64,000 nt of DNA. It comes from Rhytidiadelphus loreus. Lineage: Eukaryota; Streptophyta; Bryopsida; Hypnales; Hylocomiaceae. The notes below the pieces were generated by a model. That model was not told where the DNA came from. It saw only the letters and a list, made by a program, of their open reading frames with translations, and did no database searches. The position numbers and the translations under genes are program-made. The stretch covers positions 19,468,001-19,532,000 of the forward strand of contig OX344764.1 of assembly GCA_947034895.1 (NCBI GenBank), in the 5' to 3' direction. Shown one piece after another: positions 12,801 through 25,403 of the stretch; position 1 is the first letter of the stretch; each line of letters opens with the position of its first letter.

Positions 12801-13907
12801 GACCATCCTTTGGGTTGCGAATATGATTCACATAGACCTGATACAGTTAATTATTCACATCCCCGTGTCTAGACAAGATCCTTTAGAGCTTCTACTAGCG
12901 CTCCAACTCTACACCCGATCTTTGAAGACATAGTTCCAAATGTTGAAGTAGAAATCCCATCAGATATGGATACTACAGAGGAATTTTGTAATCGTACTGG
13001 TCCCCTTTCATTCCATGTGTCCGCTATTCATGAGAGCGACTGTGACAACATGGGTTGGCACATTGCAAGACTACCGAAAACATCTGCAAAGGCATGCTTT
13101 GCTCTTCAAGCCCTTACAAAGAAGAAATGCACAGCTCGTATTGTCCAAAACAGCGTACCTACAGCCGCACCAACATATACTGGTATGATGGAAAATTACA
13201 AGAAGAACAGGAATGACCGAATGGCTTTCTTTTTCTGCAACGACGACATCGAACGTTGTGTGAAAGGTACGAAGCGGAAGTGGGTGTTGTCCAAACCCGC
13301 AATTCCTGAAATTTGGCCTGTGAAAAGGGGCACCGCATTATCGCAAGAAGAGGTGTTAGCCTTTGAAGCTGCTGGATTCCGGCTTCCTCAACGTCAAGTT
13401 ATTTCACCTCGAAGATTGTTTGGTGGCGAAACCAGTATTCAGTTGGTATCTGCTTATCATATTCCGCTGACACCCGACGACCACCCAAAATTACGATCGG
13501 GGAAGGTTATTCGTCGAAATCCGAAGGCACCAACAGTGAAACATGCAAACAATTTGGCTTCGGCTATGACCCTAGATGCTCGGATTAAGAGGGTGACCAT
13601 GGTTCCTCATCCTGGTTTTGGTTGCATAGTGTGTTTGGTTTCAGGAGCGGAGCCGCGAGCAGAGCAATACATGCTTACGATTTCCTCGTTCCCGGAGTGC
13701 ACATGTCTCTACTTTAAAGGCATGCAGACCAAGTCTTTAGGAAAGCGCGGTCAATGGGCAAATTGCAAACATCTTTACTTCATTTTCAATGTTATCTGCA
13801 ACTTGCAATCTACAGTACATGGCTTTATTCATGCTCCAAGTTTCAGTTTCAATGACGTGAAGCAAGTCCTTCTTAGTGGGATCCTGGACCATGTAGACCC
13901 TATGTAG
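9849..13907 (+). pseudogene. MULE-type transposase with C-terminal SWIM zinc finger, broken by three stops
   Basis: One reading frame runs from ATG 9849 to the stop at 13905-13907 with a single phase-0 intron (11943-12437, GT-AG). In-frame stops interrupt it: TGA 10131-10133, TGA 10416-10418 and TAG 12870-12872. The core looks like a Mutator-like transposase: MFDHVKRVTRWTT, then MTIAMCDMQSED, then FMADSAQANWNAVR and CLFHWTQS, then WLSFWHFRYRQWGG. The C-terminal part has CTCLYF...WANCKHLYFI, the CxC...CxH pattern of a SWIM finger, as in MULE/FAR1-type proteins. The stops and lack of visible termini suggest an inactive copy. With the stops read through, the protein would be about 1,185 residues. 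Confidence 0.85.
11943..12437 (+). other. Intron of the MULE transposase
   Basis: Donor GTAAGT follows a complete codon (CTA), and acceptor ATATTCAG precedes GAT TTA ACA, giving phase 0 on both sides. Reading through would introduce stops. Confidence 0.75.
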
Positions 13908-14518
13908 GAGTTAATGAGTACTTCATGTGCTTCATGTGCTTCTACTTTTTATTATTTAAAAAATAGTGAGACTAAAAGGGCCACTACTTTCCTAACCGCT
14001 AAACCACCAAGTGCACAAGTTACTGCTTGTTTGGACTACTTGTATTCTGTATTTTGCTTTTACTTCAAACTATATCAAATCCTTTGTATTATCCTTTGCA
14101 TTTCAAGATTTTCCTTATACTCGTTTTCTACACCACCCTAGTCAATGCACTGCAAAATATTTTGGTCTACAGGTCGAGTGCTCTACTCTCAGAGTCATTA
14201 TAATTATTCCAAAGAATAGCACGATGAAACAATCAGATATATGATTATATTCTGACACTAAACCGCAAATAATAATCAGTGAGCAATGTCTAGTTGTCCT
14301 ACACGATCATAGGGCATTGTACATCCGTGGTCATAGGTCCTCTTCTAGTAGATCCCTTTGTTTATACATGTAATGGACTCTTCTTCATTGTGGGACATTC
14401 ATTGGATGTTTGCCCTAACCCAACTGTCATACTCTTTTACTATTGTAATTAATTAATCTTCACAGGTGAGTTTTATCTTTCTTTCATAAATTTCTTTTAG
14501 AAAACACTCGAAGTAGTA
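13908..14518. other. AT-rich flank of the MULE, nothing recognised
   Basis: This is the probable 3' UTR and flank of the transposase. Short open frames of under 80 codons are not protein-like. Confidence 0.4.
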
Positions 14519-14928
14519 CAATCCATTTTAATCATTTACTTCATCCATTCATTCCATTTAGGTAGTGTATAATATATGCATCCACTTTATCCATCCACCA
14601 CCATCTCGTATCATTCACTTCTACCATCCATTGTCATGGATAGTAAAACCACCTTTTTAAGCACTTCTTCATCCACTTTCCTCAATTATCATTCTTTCGA
14701 GTCATCCAATTTCATGGATTTTTCATCCACTTTTTAGTCAACTTTTTCATCCATTATCATCAACTGTCATCCACTTTTTCATCCACTTCTTCATCCACTT
14801 TTTCATCTACTTCCATCAACTTTCATCCACTTTTTCATCTACATTCATCAAAATTTTCATCAACATTCATTGGAATTTCATCCTAATTTTCCTCCAAATT
14901 TCGAACAATTTTTTATTTTCCATCAAAA
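14519..14928. repeat. TTCATCCA-rich degenerate array, copy B
   Basis: Motifs such as TTCATCCACTTTTTCATCCA repeat for about 400 bp. It has the same orientation and motif as copy A at 6905-7265, so these repeats bracket the MULE gene as direct copies about 7.6 kb apart. Confidence 0.75.
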
Positions 14929-15002
14929 TCTCTGCTCCCCGCTATGTAGTTCTCGCTCCCTGCTCCCCGCTCGCCGCTCACTGCTCACGCGCTAGCGCCG
15001 CT
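14929..15002. repeat. GCTCC-rich block after array B
   Basis: A run of GCTCCCCGCT-like units ends CGCGCTAGCGCC. It matches the block at 7297-7362 in composition and in position relative to the TTCATCCA array. Confidence 0.6.
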
Positions 15003-18000
15003 CTCAGGGGTCCAGTCGGCGTGTTGAAAATATTGTCGTACATATGCACATGATGCAAATCTACAGTTAATAAAAGTTGTGGATTCAGGAAATCACACTG
15101 AAGAGGTGTAATGATATTGGAACTGATAGGTGCAGGACGAATGTGGACGACATAATAGACATGATCAACAAAGAATGGGAAGAAGCACAAGAAGATTGGC
15201 ATGGGAACTCTTTATTTTATGCATCATGTATATAGGGACATGGTAGGAATTTCAGATGTTTTGTTTGTCTTCAGTTGTGCATAGATAAGCACGAAGAAGT
15301 TCCCAAGGACACGTTGTGCCATGAATTCGTATTTTTGTTGGGAAAGCTATTGTATCCCCTACTACAGAGAACTGAAACGCAACAATATTAGGAGGATCCA
15401 TGGTACACAGAACAGCGTTTGCATGTTCATAACCGATTTTGCAGCTTTCGTTGAGGAAGTTGAGGGTTTTTTTCGTTGGATCATAGGAAGTACAAATTGC
15501 AAGTCTCCAAAGGCTGGAATAGAAGTGACAAGCAGTTGAGGAAAGGAACATTGCAATGGGGATGTACGTGAAAGCAATACTGCACACTGTCGACGCTTTT
15601 GCGATAAGAAGTGTAAGTGTTTTGACATCCTTTTTTCTGTCGAACAGAACGGATGTGCAATTTCAAGGTTTTTTTAAGCTTATATGCTTTTGTATTTTAT
15701 TTTCACAAAGCGTACTTGTTTTTCACTGTCAGGAAGTGTGGCTAGGCCTCAACTGTCAGTGGTTCGGAGGAGCAGGTTCTAGAATAATGGAATTCCTGTC
15801 ATCACGTTTTATTGAAGAAACCAAAAATAAATGATGGCAATGACGGAGTTCAAAGTGAAATTGAAGTCAAAAAGAATACATTGAATTCACTAAGGTGGTA
15901 TTCAACATGTTTGAAGAAGTGGATTCCATAAATTTTTGAGTACTTGTACATGTAAGTCGAGTGTGAGATACTTTTTAATAAGGGACCTCTTCAGTTAGAA
16001 ATGTGTATTGCGTGTTCAAAGTGGGAAGTTTTAGTGGTGGAAAATGGATGTTCCTGTACAATGAACGGAACAGACTCTTCTAAAAAGTGTTCCCTCAGTT
16101 GTCCAGACCATAGTAATGTTTTCAGATATATTAAATGAAATTGATGACCATTTCTAATCAAATGTATGTTCACTTGTTGAAAGTTCTGCAGGTTTACAAG
16201 GAAGTGCTGTTGAAGAACATGAGAATCCAAGTTCTGGATGTGGACAAGTGAGGCACATTTTGTACACAATGTAGTATATGGCCGTCACCTTATTCACAAA
16301 CGCTATCATAGGTAAAATTAATAACTTCAAATGTTTAAACTGTCTGCTACAAATGTCGTAGGAATTAGCCTGTCCGCGTAATTTTGTATTTTAAATTGCT
16401 TTGGCATACTCTTATTGTGCGTCATGACAATGACATTGCTCTCATTCCGCCTTATTAGAAACAACATTAAAAGGAGGACATACAGGTGCATGGTCAGTAC
16501 TACAGTAGAGGTTGAATAAGGATATCCAATACAAGCACAGGTTGTTGATAACGGGACTAGTGCTAATTGTCTGTACCCTATGCATAATTTCATGTCAATA
16601 ACTACTACATGCTTTTGATGATGACAGTGGAACTGTATGGACTTGTCCTTTCGAAAGATGAAGGCCATTCTTCGGCAAGCTTCTGCTATATCAAAGAAGA
16701 TGGAATGCCATGGCACGTAGCCCTTCTGACCAACATGAATCCCATGTTGTACTGGACTGTACATCACGTGAACGTTTTCGCAGCTGTAACGGCATCTGAT
16801 AACAAGGAATTACCATGTGACGTTCACTTCATGTGATTCCTCATTTTATGGAAATGAAACCATACTAAAGTAGTGTCATCCTTGCAACAATTGACAACAT
16901 GGACTTCATATTGCTGGAAGCAGGTAAGAAGACAAACCAACTCAACCAATTGAAATGATATTTCATTTAACAAGAAAATTGTCAATGCATGTAAGTGAAG
17001 TCCTTTGTACTTGGAGAAATGTAATACAAGAAATTGTTACCTTGAAGTACTTGTATTTTTATGTTTCGTCCTTCAAATATAATTTCCATAAAAATGCTTC
17101 ACAATTATCATTCTTTTCATGAACATTCAAATATTGAGTAGGGGAAAGTCGATGTCTTCTGTAATGACAGTTAGTGACATCTCATACTTCGGTTCTCATT
17201 TTCAATTCTAGGGTCGCTATGAAATTGGTGCCATGACGGAGAAGAGCTCTTCCAATCGCTGCCAGTTCTTCGTAGCCCAATCTCTTCAACCACTTGCAAA
17301 GAAAGCATGAAATGAACTGAAGTGGTTAATTAAAAGTGATTTTCTGCAATCTTGGAATGGTACTTCCAGTGAACGGTTCACTTATAAGGCCTTAGGCAGT
17401 CCGACAGTTCTGCTTTCGTAAGTCTAACATTCACATCTGTAGCACCGTTTTCTTACAAGTGATCTCATTTCTTTGTAGTTTGCAGAAGAAGCAAGCATAC
17501 ATTGTTGAACTTGCAGTGAATCGAAGAGTGCAAGTGTACACACTGATAATTCATGACGTCATTTTGGAAGATCTTCACTGTCACATTGTTTGTAAGTGAG
17601 ACAGTTAGCAGTAGGTGGCCCACGCTGCAAGATAGAGGTTCAGAAGTTCAATCTATGTTTCAACATGCAAACTGTATTTATCAATGTAACAAAAATGTTG
17701 ATGTAGTCATGCCTTTTATTTTGTGTCTACTGTGCATGTGCGTATTCCATTTTACCTTCTACTTACTCTCCTTCTGTGACTTCTAAGTACTTCTAGTTAT
17801 GCATGGTCATTGTGAGGTTAAGCAAGACACATTTCTGTGGGAATTATAAATATCTGTACATTTAATGAGGACTGATCTGCTTTCACTTGTGTTCCCCTAG
17901 TGTGAGTTCATACACTACAAATTACATTTCTTTTGAAATCATCTTTCAAAATAGAAGCCACCAATAAGAAAACTTTTTACAAGTTCTAAATCGTATATCC

Positions 18001-18500
18001 TAACATGTAATGAAATTTTTCCATAATAAGTAATTGGAAAACTAAGCACAGGAATGACAAGACTTTATGTGAAGCAAACCAAAATTTCACCATTACTATT
18101 TCAAAAAATAAGAATAAAAATAAAAATTTCACCATTACCACTTCCCATGCAAGTATATTGCCATTGTACTTCCGTACTTTCCACTACTGTTGTTCCATGC
18201 TTTCCAAGTCAACACCGAGTTCAAACTCCAGCTGGCCGCTGACATTAAATTCACCCTTATTAAAAACTATATAGAAGTCTGTGCCACATGCAATGTCGTG
18301 GAATAATATTAAAAATACTAGAAGAAGGAATGAGGCAACAATTGCGACCGATAATGACATGTAGTATACATTTGCAGAGACTGATTAGCATTTCATTTTG
18401 TCACTTTACTGAATTCTCGTATTCAGCGTGACCTTCTAGGAATTGAAGACGCCTTTCAACAATTCTGTACTACTATGTCATGTTTAAAAACACCCTTTCC
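15003..18500. other. Moderately AT-rich stretch without recognisable genes
   Basis: Several open frames of 60-150 codons occur on both strands, the longest on the minus strand at 16327-16767. None shows a motif I recognise or joins neighbours across splice sites in frame. It could be UTR or decayed sequence. Confidence 0.4.
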
Positions 18501-20016
18501 CTTGTAGTGTATGGAATACAAAAATGCCAAGCCCAATGGTTGCAATGTTGTAATAAACAATCTACATCCTTTTATTTTATTTTTTTCAATCAATATTGAA
18601 AATTGAGTAAGATTAAGGACTTCAAAGTTTATTTTGGAGTAGAGATTCTATAATTGCCTGCAAACTAGAACTCCTCAAAACTTTTGACTCATTGATCAAA
18701 ATGGAATGATTAATGGCTTTCTATATATTTATAACTCTAGAAAGTCAATTTCAAATTTGAGTTCATGAAAAAAGTGATTTCTTCTTATCTTCTTAGATTG
18801 TCCGGCCAAGGAAAAAAAGAACATATTAGGCCATAACTTTTGACTCATATTTCCAAATGTCATGAAATTTAGTGCATATGAAAGATATTCCTTGTCCCCA
18901 CCTTCTATTTAAATTTCAACCAAAAAATGAAAATCTCCATTCACATGTACCTACCCAAAAGTGTTATGTTGCCAAAAAATGCATACTAGTCCTTTAAGGT
19001 TTAATGAAATTAAAGTTAAAAACATTTCATAAAAACAAATACTTTTCCATAGTCACTCAAGATTTTTGACTAAAAGAATGTACTTATCCTTTGTGCATTC
19101 CAAGTTCAAAAATATTTGAAATTGTAACCTTATGATGTCTTCTATAATCCCTACCATGAACATTTAAACCTCAAAACTATGTAGCTCAATAAATTTAAGT
19201 TAAGAAGCTTTGAAGTCAAATAATATAGCACAAAACACTTCCGTCACAAATATCTAGAAATACATCACTAAAAATCTTGAAGAAATGTACTCCTAAATCA
19301 ATTAGATTCCAAACTTATCCATCACATTTCAATTAATACAAAGACCTTCAAACAATTAGAAGATGAAGTAATTGCCTAAAACTCTTTTTATATTTGAAAA
19401 TTTATTAGAAGAATATGAATCGTGAATAAATTGTAATGTTACACCTTGAAATTTAATCTCAAAGATCTTCCAAACCTTTTTTCTCTTTTACTTTCACTTT
19501 CTTCCAAGTGCTCATGCCTGACACGGTATTCTATAAGTGTTTTTGTCCTTAGATAAAAATGATCTTAGATGAATCCAAGTTCTACGATGGTTCTCATAAA
19601 CAATCATACAATTTAGAAATTGCTGAAAATATCTAAGACATATGATTTTCCAAACACATTTCAGAATTCCAAATGTTCCTTTCACTATAAATAATTGTTT
19701 CACCTTGAAAGTGAAATCTTCGTATGAAACAATTATTCAAAGTGAAAAGAACATTTTTTTATTTCTTAATAATTTAATCAAACTTCTTAGTGACAAGAAA
19801 CTTTGATTACAAGTAAGAGTTTTAGAAGATTTCTTTGTAAGTAGAATGAAAATTTGTTTAAAATGATCCAATATATTAAATTTGTTCTAATAGAATTTTA
19901 TGAAATGAAGCTTCAATTGTTTTTAAATTGATGTTCACTCTTGACATTTGAACTTCTAAGCCTCATAATTCTAAATTCTAAACCTAATATTTTGACATGT
20001 ACAACTCCTTAACTCC
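18501..20016. repeat. AT-rich dispersed repeat sequence
   Basis: Recurring phrases such as CTCATAACTTT, CAAAATGGAATGATT and CTTTAAGGTTTAATG are shared with 22.4-23.8 kb and 47.3-47.6 kb. This looks like diverged copies of one repeat family with no coding capacity. Confidence 0.5.
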
Positions 20017-20970
20017 TTAACTCCTAAAGGATGAAGACCTTTTTTTTGCCAAAAAACACTCAAGTTTGTCATTTCTATAACAAAGAGTAAAAACTTTTGA
20101 AAATTGTTTTTTTTTGCACATCTAACCATAGGATCTTACACCTAACTAGTATGAAAATGTGTGGAAAAAATTTCAATTTCTTTTTACCACATAGATTGCA
20201 AGATATCTGTATTTAAAGTTAAAATAACAAGTATTTCTTGACATTGCAGGATAAGATTATTTGACATTGAAGCTTCTTAAATTTGATTTTTTGCACTACA
20301 AAGTTTTGAGCTTTAAATCTTTGTTGTAGAGAATTGAATTGAGTCCCTCGGACAAAAACAAAACAAAAATTTTAACTTAATTTTTATTTAAAAATTATTA
20401 GTAGTAGATGTAGGTATGAGATAGAAGGAAAATCTAAATTATTAATATCTCTAAATTCGAATTAAAATGCTATTAAGTGGAAGTAGGTATGAGATAGAAA
20501 GAAAATCTAAATTATAAATATCTATAAGTTGCAATTACAACATCCTAATTCCAAAGGTTAGATTGTTCTAGGAAACAAACTAAACCATGGAAAACTTTAT
20601 TTTTGGAAAAATGATGAAAAATCACATTAAAAAATGAATCCAACAAGTTATTTTTTCAAAAGTTAGGATGCTCTAATTGCCAAAAAACAAGATTGTCCAT
20701 AACTTTCTCCTAACAAATTCAAATGGATTGAATAAAAGCTTTCCATGTAGATAGAAAAATAATATATGAAAAAAATCATTTCATTTCATTTCATTTTTTT
20801 TTTGCTACCCCTCTCCCTCGTTTTGAGCTTATTTGGGCATAACTTTTATTAACATGCACTAATTGAAAAAAAAAAATATTCCCATGAAGCTAATCAGTTT
20901 CTCTATCTCCAAAAAAATTTTAACCTATAGGTACTTGTCCCAAATGATCTTCCTATTGTACTTTGTGATG
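20017..20970 (+). mobile_element. piggyBac-type MITE-like copy, plus orientation, right end diverged
   Basis: It begins TTAACTCCTAAAGGATG and follows the same order of landmarks as the better copy at 59128-60067: AACACTCAA, ATAGGATCTTACACC, ATTGCAAGATATCTGT, GTAGGTATGAGATAGAAGG, TTGTCCATAACTTTCTC. The GTAGGTATGAGATAGAA segment is doubled here (about 20410 and 20480) but single in the other copy. The expected right end, TCCTTTAGGGGTTAA, is not recognisable. Confidence 0.65.
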
Positions 20971-21478
20971 TTGTAAATTGGTCAAATTTGGTTTTCTATA
21001 GTTATTTGGGATCAACAAAACAACTCCATATAGTAGTTCTCCTTCCATCTATGCAATCATCAATCAATAAACAAAATAAATGACTATAGAGGTCAATCAA
21101 CATTGTTCATTTTTACTTTTTGCATTTCTTTTAATATTTCCTAATTGAAGGGGATGAAGCTCTAGGAGTTAGAACAAAGGGCTACTCGTGGTCTTTGGCA
21201 TGTAAAGAATGACCTCATACTGAATTATTAATTGACCGGTGGTATTCTTTGAAAATGCCCTAGAAAATCTACTTTTCAATATTCCAAGACTAAACTTCGA
21301 AAAGGGCTTTGGAACTCAAAGTTTATAGAATGCTAAGGAGTGCACCAAACTCTAATTATAGTGTTGAATTGGTTTTTAAAATGTTTTTTTAGCCTTAATC
21401 CATACATTTTATCTAACAAGAACATCATTTGGGGATGGAAGTAGTAACACCTTTTTTTTTCTTTTTTTTTCCAAATTA

Positions 21479-22406
21479 TTTAACCCCTAAAGTATCATTG
21501 TCCCCTTGGGGGACAATTTTGAATTTGGGCAGGTTCCTATGGGCTAAAATTATACCCTAATTTTTTGAAACTTATTTTGAAGATAGAAAAGCTGATAAAC
21601 TTTGTGAGAATATAATTTTTTATTTCAATCAGTGCTTGGAAGCAAAAGACACCACAAAAAGCCTAGAACTGAACTCGGCGGGCAACACAAAAGATACTGC
21701 AAAAATTCAAAATAAATTAAAAAAATATTTCCCTCAAAGATTATGTTTTTGTCTACATCTACAGCTTTGATTCATTCCATTTTGATTAGTGATGTGAAAG
21801 TTATGAACAATCTTATTTTTCGGATAATCTAAGCATCTTTTTGAAAAAATAACTTATAGGATTCATTTTAGAATGCAATTTTCAAATTTTTTCAATTTGT
21901 TTTTGAAAAGGTTAAGTTTGCTTGCTAGAAAAATCTCATTGGGGCAATTATTGTATTTCAATCCCATCTAAGAGCTATTAACAATTTAGTTTTTCTTTCA
22001 ATCTTGGATCTACTTCTACTTGACAATTTTTTGAAGTATGAAAATCAAGTTGTTATTTTTTGAAATTTTTTTCCTAGACTCCCAACTCAATTTTTCAACA
22101 CAATAAACTTTAAATTCAAATTCCATAGTGCACATTTTTCCCACAAATTGAGATCAAAGTCATCTAAAATTGCAATCTAGTGTTAAAAAAAACTTGTTTT
22201 TTCAACTTTGAATGCTCATATCTCTCAATTTGTAAGGTCAAACTTCATGATTTTTTACCACATAATTTCAAACAAGTAAAGTTCAAGATCCTACGATTCA
22301 GATCCAAAAAAAGTATTTTTTTATTTTTTTGGACAAACACAGTAGAAATGGCATTTTTGAGTGGTTTTTCACAGAAAAATGGCCTTGGGACTTCAGGGGT
22401 TCAAAT
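21479..22406 (-). mobile_element. piggyBac-type MITE-like copy, inverted
   Basis: It starts TTAACCCCTAAAG and ends CAGGGGTTCA. The landmarks of the 59-60 kb copy appear in reverse-complement order, including GATCCTACG near 22290 and GGCATTTTTGAG near 22349. With the plus copy at 20017-20970 it forms a large imperfect inverted repeat with about 500 bp between arms. Confidence 0.65.
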
Positions 22407-22510
22407 TGAGTTAAATAAAGGACTCCAAAGTTTTCCTTACTTAAAAGATTTCATAAATACATGCTCACTATCCCAAACTAAAACTCCTCATAACTCTCAT
22501 CTCATTAATC

Positions 22511-22740
22511 CCTAAAGGTCAAAGACTATCAATTTTCACCAGAAACGCTCCAAAACTGCCATTTCTAATACAAACACCAAATTTTAGATGAAAAACATTT
22601 TTGGACAAATATAACCATAGGATCTTGTAGTAAAATAGTTTGAAAAGATGTGGAGAAAATTTCAGAATTTTCCACCTTGTAGATTGCAAGATATTAATGT
22701 TTGAAGTGACAAAAATCCCCAAGAAAAATCTTTTTTTTGG
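22511..22740 (+). mobile_element. Partial copy of the same MITE-like family
   Basis: CCCTAAAGGTCAAAGAC, CGCTCCAAAACTGCC, ACCATAGGATCTTG and GATTGCAAGATATTAATG follow the order of the left part of the 59128-60067 copy. The sequence departs from the family after about 22.74 kb. Confidence 0.6.
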
Positions 22741-23853
22741 CCCTATGAAAATATGGGCAGCTAAACTTCACAGGGTTGCATTTGTATGAATAAATGTCCA
22801 AAACGGTGGTTACTCTTTGGATTCATTCCTCAAGTTAACTTGGCTACATGTTTGAAAATTTTTAGATCATTTGGAATTGCACAACATATAAGAAAAAAAA
22901 TAGTAAATAGAAAGAAGTAGAGAATTATTCAAAACACTAAATTGTTAAGAATTTAATTATAAAATTGAAAAATTCCAATCTTGATGGTGGTAATGTAGTA
23001 ATAAACAATCTTCATCATATTTTTTTATTTTTTTCAAAAAATATTAAAAATTGAGTTAAATTATGGACTCCAAAGTTTATTTTCGAGTGGGAATAACTAT
23101 CCGCAAACTAGAACACCTCATAACTTTCATCTCATATATCAAAATGAGATGTTTCAAAGCTTTCTACATATATGTCAATCTAGAAACCAATTTATTATTT
23201 TTATTTTTGAAAAAATAAACTAAAAAAAATAAAATTTGGGTTGTCCATTGAGCCTTGAAAATTACATATCATGCAATTACTTTTGAATCATGTAGTCAAA
23301 GGTTATGAAAATTGTTGGGCCTTAAAGCTACTCCTCGGACACATGTGTGGAAATTTCAAATAAAAATAAATAAAAATTCCATTTATAGTGAGCTACCTAA
23401 AATTGCTATGTTGTCAAAAAACGCAGTTTGGTCCTTTAGGGGTTAATCAAATTATAATGATTTAAAGCTTTCCATGTATATATAAATTTAGAGAACCAAT
23501 TTCAAATTTTAATTTCTTAAAAAAGTGATTTTAAATATGTCTTTTTTGTTGCCTGAGATGCCCGCTGAGCAATGAAAACTACATATCATACAATAACTTG
23601 TTAACCATGTAGTCAAAAGTTATGAAAAATGTTGAGTCTAAAAATTACTCCTTGGACACATGTTGTGTGAAAATTCAAAAAATAAAAATAAAACTCCATT
23701 CGTAGTAAGCTACCTAAAACTACTATGATGCCAAAAAACCTAGTTTGAGCATTTAGGGGTTAAGCATAATTTTAAGTTAGAAGAGCAATAAATAATTTTT
23801 ATTGATACATTAAATTAGTTATTTTTATAAAATTATTTAGTTTTATTTGCAGG
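22741..23853. repeat. AT-rich dispersed repeats ending in TCCTTTAGGGGTTAA-like sequence
   Basis: Two diverged relatives end near 23445 (TCCTTTAGGGGTTAA) and 23763 (CATTTAGGGGTTAAG). An inverted relative lies at 47283-47640. No coding potential was seen. Confidence 0.5.
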
Positions 23854-24155
23854 TCCATGAGACGTAGTACCGGTAACCCAGTCTTTTAGGGACACGTCGA
23901 AATTCTCGTCCAAAAGAATGTTGTTGGTTTTCATGTCGCGATGGATGATGAAGGGCTTATACTGGTGGTGAAGAAACACCAGGCCTTGCGTTGTGTCTGC
24001 AACGATGCGTAACCGAAGTGGCCAGGTACGAATGGCCGCACCCTAGTCGCTCTCATACAACCAGTCGTCCAAGCTTCCGTTGGTGAGGCACTTGTACGCT
24101 CTCTCGACCTGCAACAGTATCCCAGCAAGGGCACCAAATTGGGGTGCGTGATGAG
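23854..24155 (-). pseudogene. Receptor-like protein kinase domain fragment
   Basis: On the minus strand, in two frames: HPNLVPLLGYC, then NGSLDDWLYE, a TAG stop, LRLRIVADTTQGLVFLHH, and IIHRDMKTNNILLDENFD. These are the subdomain VIa-VIb signatures of plant LRR receptor-like kinases, with the catalytic HRD-x-K-x-x-N loop preserved. The DFG region is degenerate (KDW). One frameshift and one stop break it, and both N and C lobes are missing. The left end abuts AT-rich repeat sequence abruptly at about 23853, as expected of a captured or truncated fragment. The class assignment is from motifs only. Confidence 0.82.
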
Positions 24156-24262
24156 CGATTACCAATGGTGAGTGAGTAGGGTTTTGAAGATGTGGTCTTA
24201 GGTTTTCAGGAAGCAGATCCATTTTGGCTCTACACGCGACTGACCACCATCCCATACCGTAG

Positions 24263-24541
24263 TTTGAATGTGCGGATGCTCATAAGATTTTCATGCTGCT
24301 GCTGGGATTCTTCTTCGCCAACGCGCTGGCCACCAGTTTGGGGCAGACGGGTGACTGGGATGTGATAGCTGCTGGGATTCTTGTGGCCATTATTGAGGGT
24401 ATTGGCCATCTCATGTACAGTAGCCACTTGTTGCCTGCGTTTCTGGGCAAGAGGGGAAAGGATATTTTGGAGTTGGTGAATTACTGGAAGATTGGGTTTA
24501 CGTTCGCTCTCTTTGTGGATGCGTTCAAGGTGGGAAGCTGA
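24263..24541 (+). pseudogene. Ycf20-like protein fragment (nuclear copy)
   Basis: An open frame from about 24263 to TGA 24539-24541 contains [20 protein letters not shown] and [17 protein letters not shown], and ends [20 protein letters not shown]. This is the typical C-terminal hydrophobic domain of the Ycf20 family, in which nuclear-encoded plastid members are implicated in photoprotection. The transit peptide and N-terminal half are absent, and the first ATG (24293) lies inside the domain, so this is a partial gene or terminal exon. It lies head-to-head with the kinase fragment, which argues for capture or rearrangement rather than a working gene. A distant upstream exon cannot be excluded. 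Confidence 0.75.
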
Positions 24542-25274
24542 AGGGAGCTGCAAACGTCGTCGACTCTAAACCCTAATTTCACATACTTCTCGACACATGC
24601 AGCTTCAATTCAAGCATTGGAGACGTGCATTGGCGTCTTGTTGCTGTATAGCGTCTGTACATTCTTAACGATCGTGTCAGCCATGTTTTCACCATTTTTT
24701 TGGAGCTCACTTACAATTGAAGGAATCCACTTTTTTAGTGAATGCGAGGTATGTAGTTTGGGATTCCGGTGCAGAACAAGTGCCACGAACAATGTGATTT
24801 AAACTTAAACAAATGCACAGGTTAGCTTCCAAAACGTTTTCTGCAACTAAGTGATTAATCAAGAGTTGTGGGTTGCATTCTTTTTCCTGCAGAAAAAGTA
24901 TCCAGATGTGAATTATTACTTTCGTGAAGGCAGGGAGTGCTCAACGGTGTGACTAGGTGACATTCTTATTTGTGAGCATTGCTTACGCTGTTATTTGAAA
25001 GTTATGTAGGTTGAGAAGCTTCTACTCGAGTTTCAAAGCATGCTTGAAGAAGGGCCGTAGCTGCCCTAAGTTGTTAGGACCGATGGATAAAGGATTCAGA
25101 TGATTCGGATAGCACTGTTTATGGCTACCTCTTGTTGTGATCAAAGTCACATAGCAACTCCAGTGATATCGCGATGCTCGCTAGTGACGGAGGTCCAATC
25201 ATGTGGTACGGATGTTAACGATGCAATCTTCAGTTCTCATTTGTACGCAATACTGTTATTTTTTTATGGTGCAG
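24542..25274. other. Spacer between gene fragments
   Basis: No recognisable coding sequence. A 23-bp stretch at 24915-24937 (core TACTTTCGTGAAGGCAGG) recurs exactly at 25981-26003, marking a local duplication of a coding-like segment (YYFREGRE in translation). Confidence 0.5.
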
Positions 25275-25403
25275 AAGAGTAAGCCTGGGGAACCTGCATG
25301 GGAGTCCCCTTGGGGCATGGGGCGCCCGCGTTGGCACATTGAATGTTCTGCGATGGCTAGTGATATACTGGGTGATAGCATTGACATTCATTTTGGAGGA
25401 CAG
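25275..25403 (+). pseudogene. Cysteinyl-tRNA synthetase exon fragment
   Basis: After a GTGCAG acceptor the exon reads [18 protein letters not shown] then [20 protein letters not shown], ending HFGGQ. This is the class I cysteinyl-tRNA synthetase segment around the WHIECSAM motif, whose Cys is a zinc ligand in the family. The following base context is CAG/TGAGTG rather than a clean GT donor, and the next family segment (FPHHENE) is absent. The HIGH and KMSKS segments were not found nearby, so this is an isolated exon and not a gene able to make the enzyme. Confidence 0.85.
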
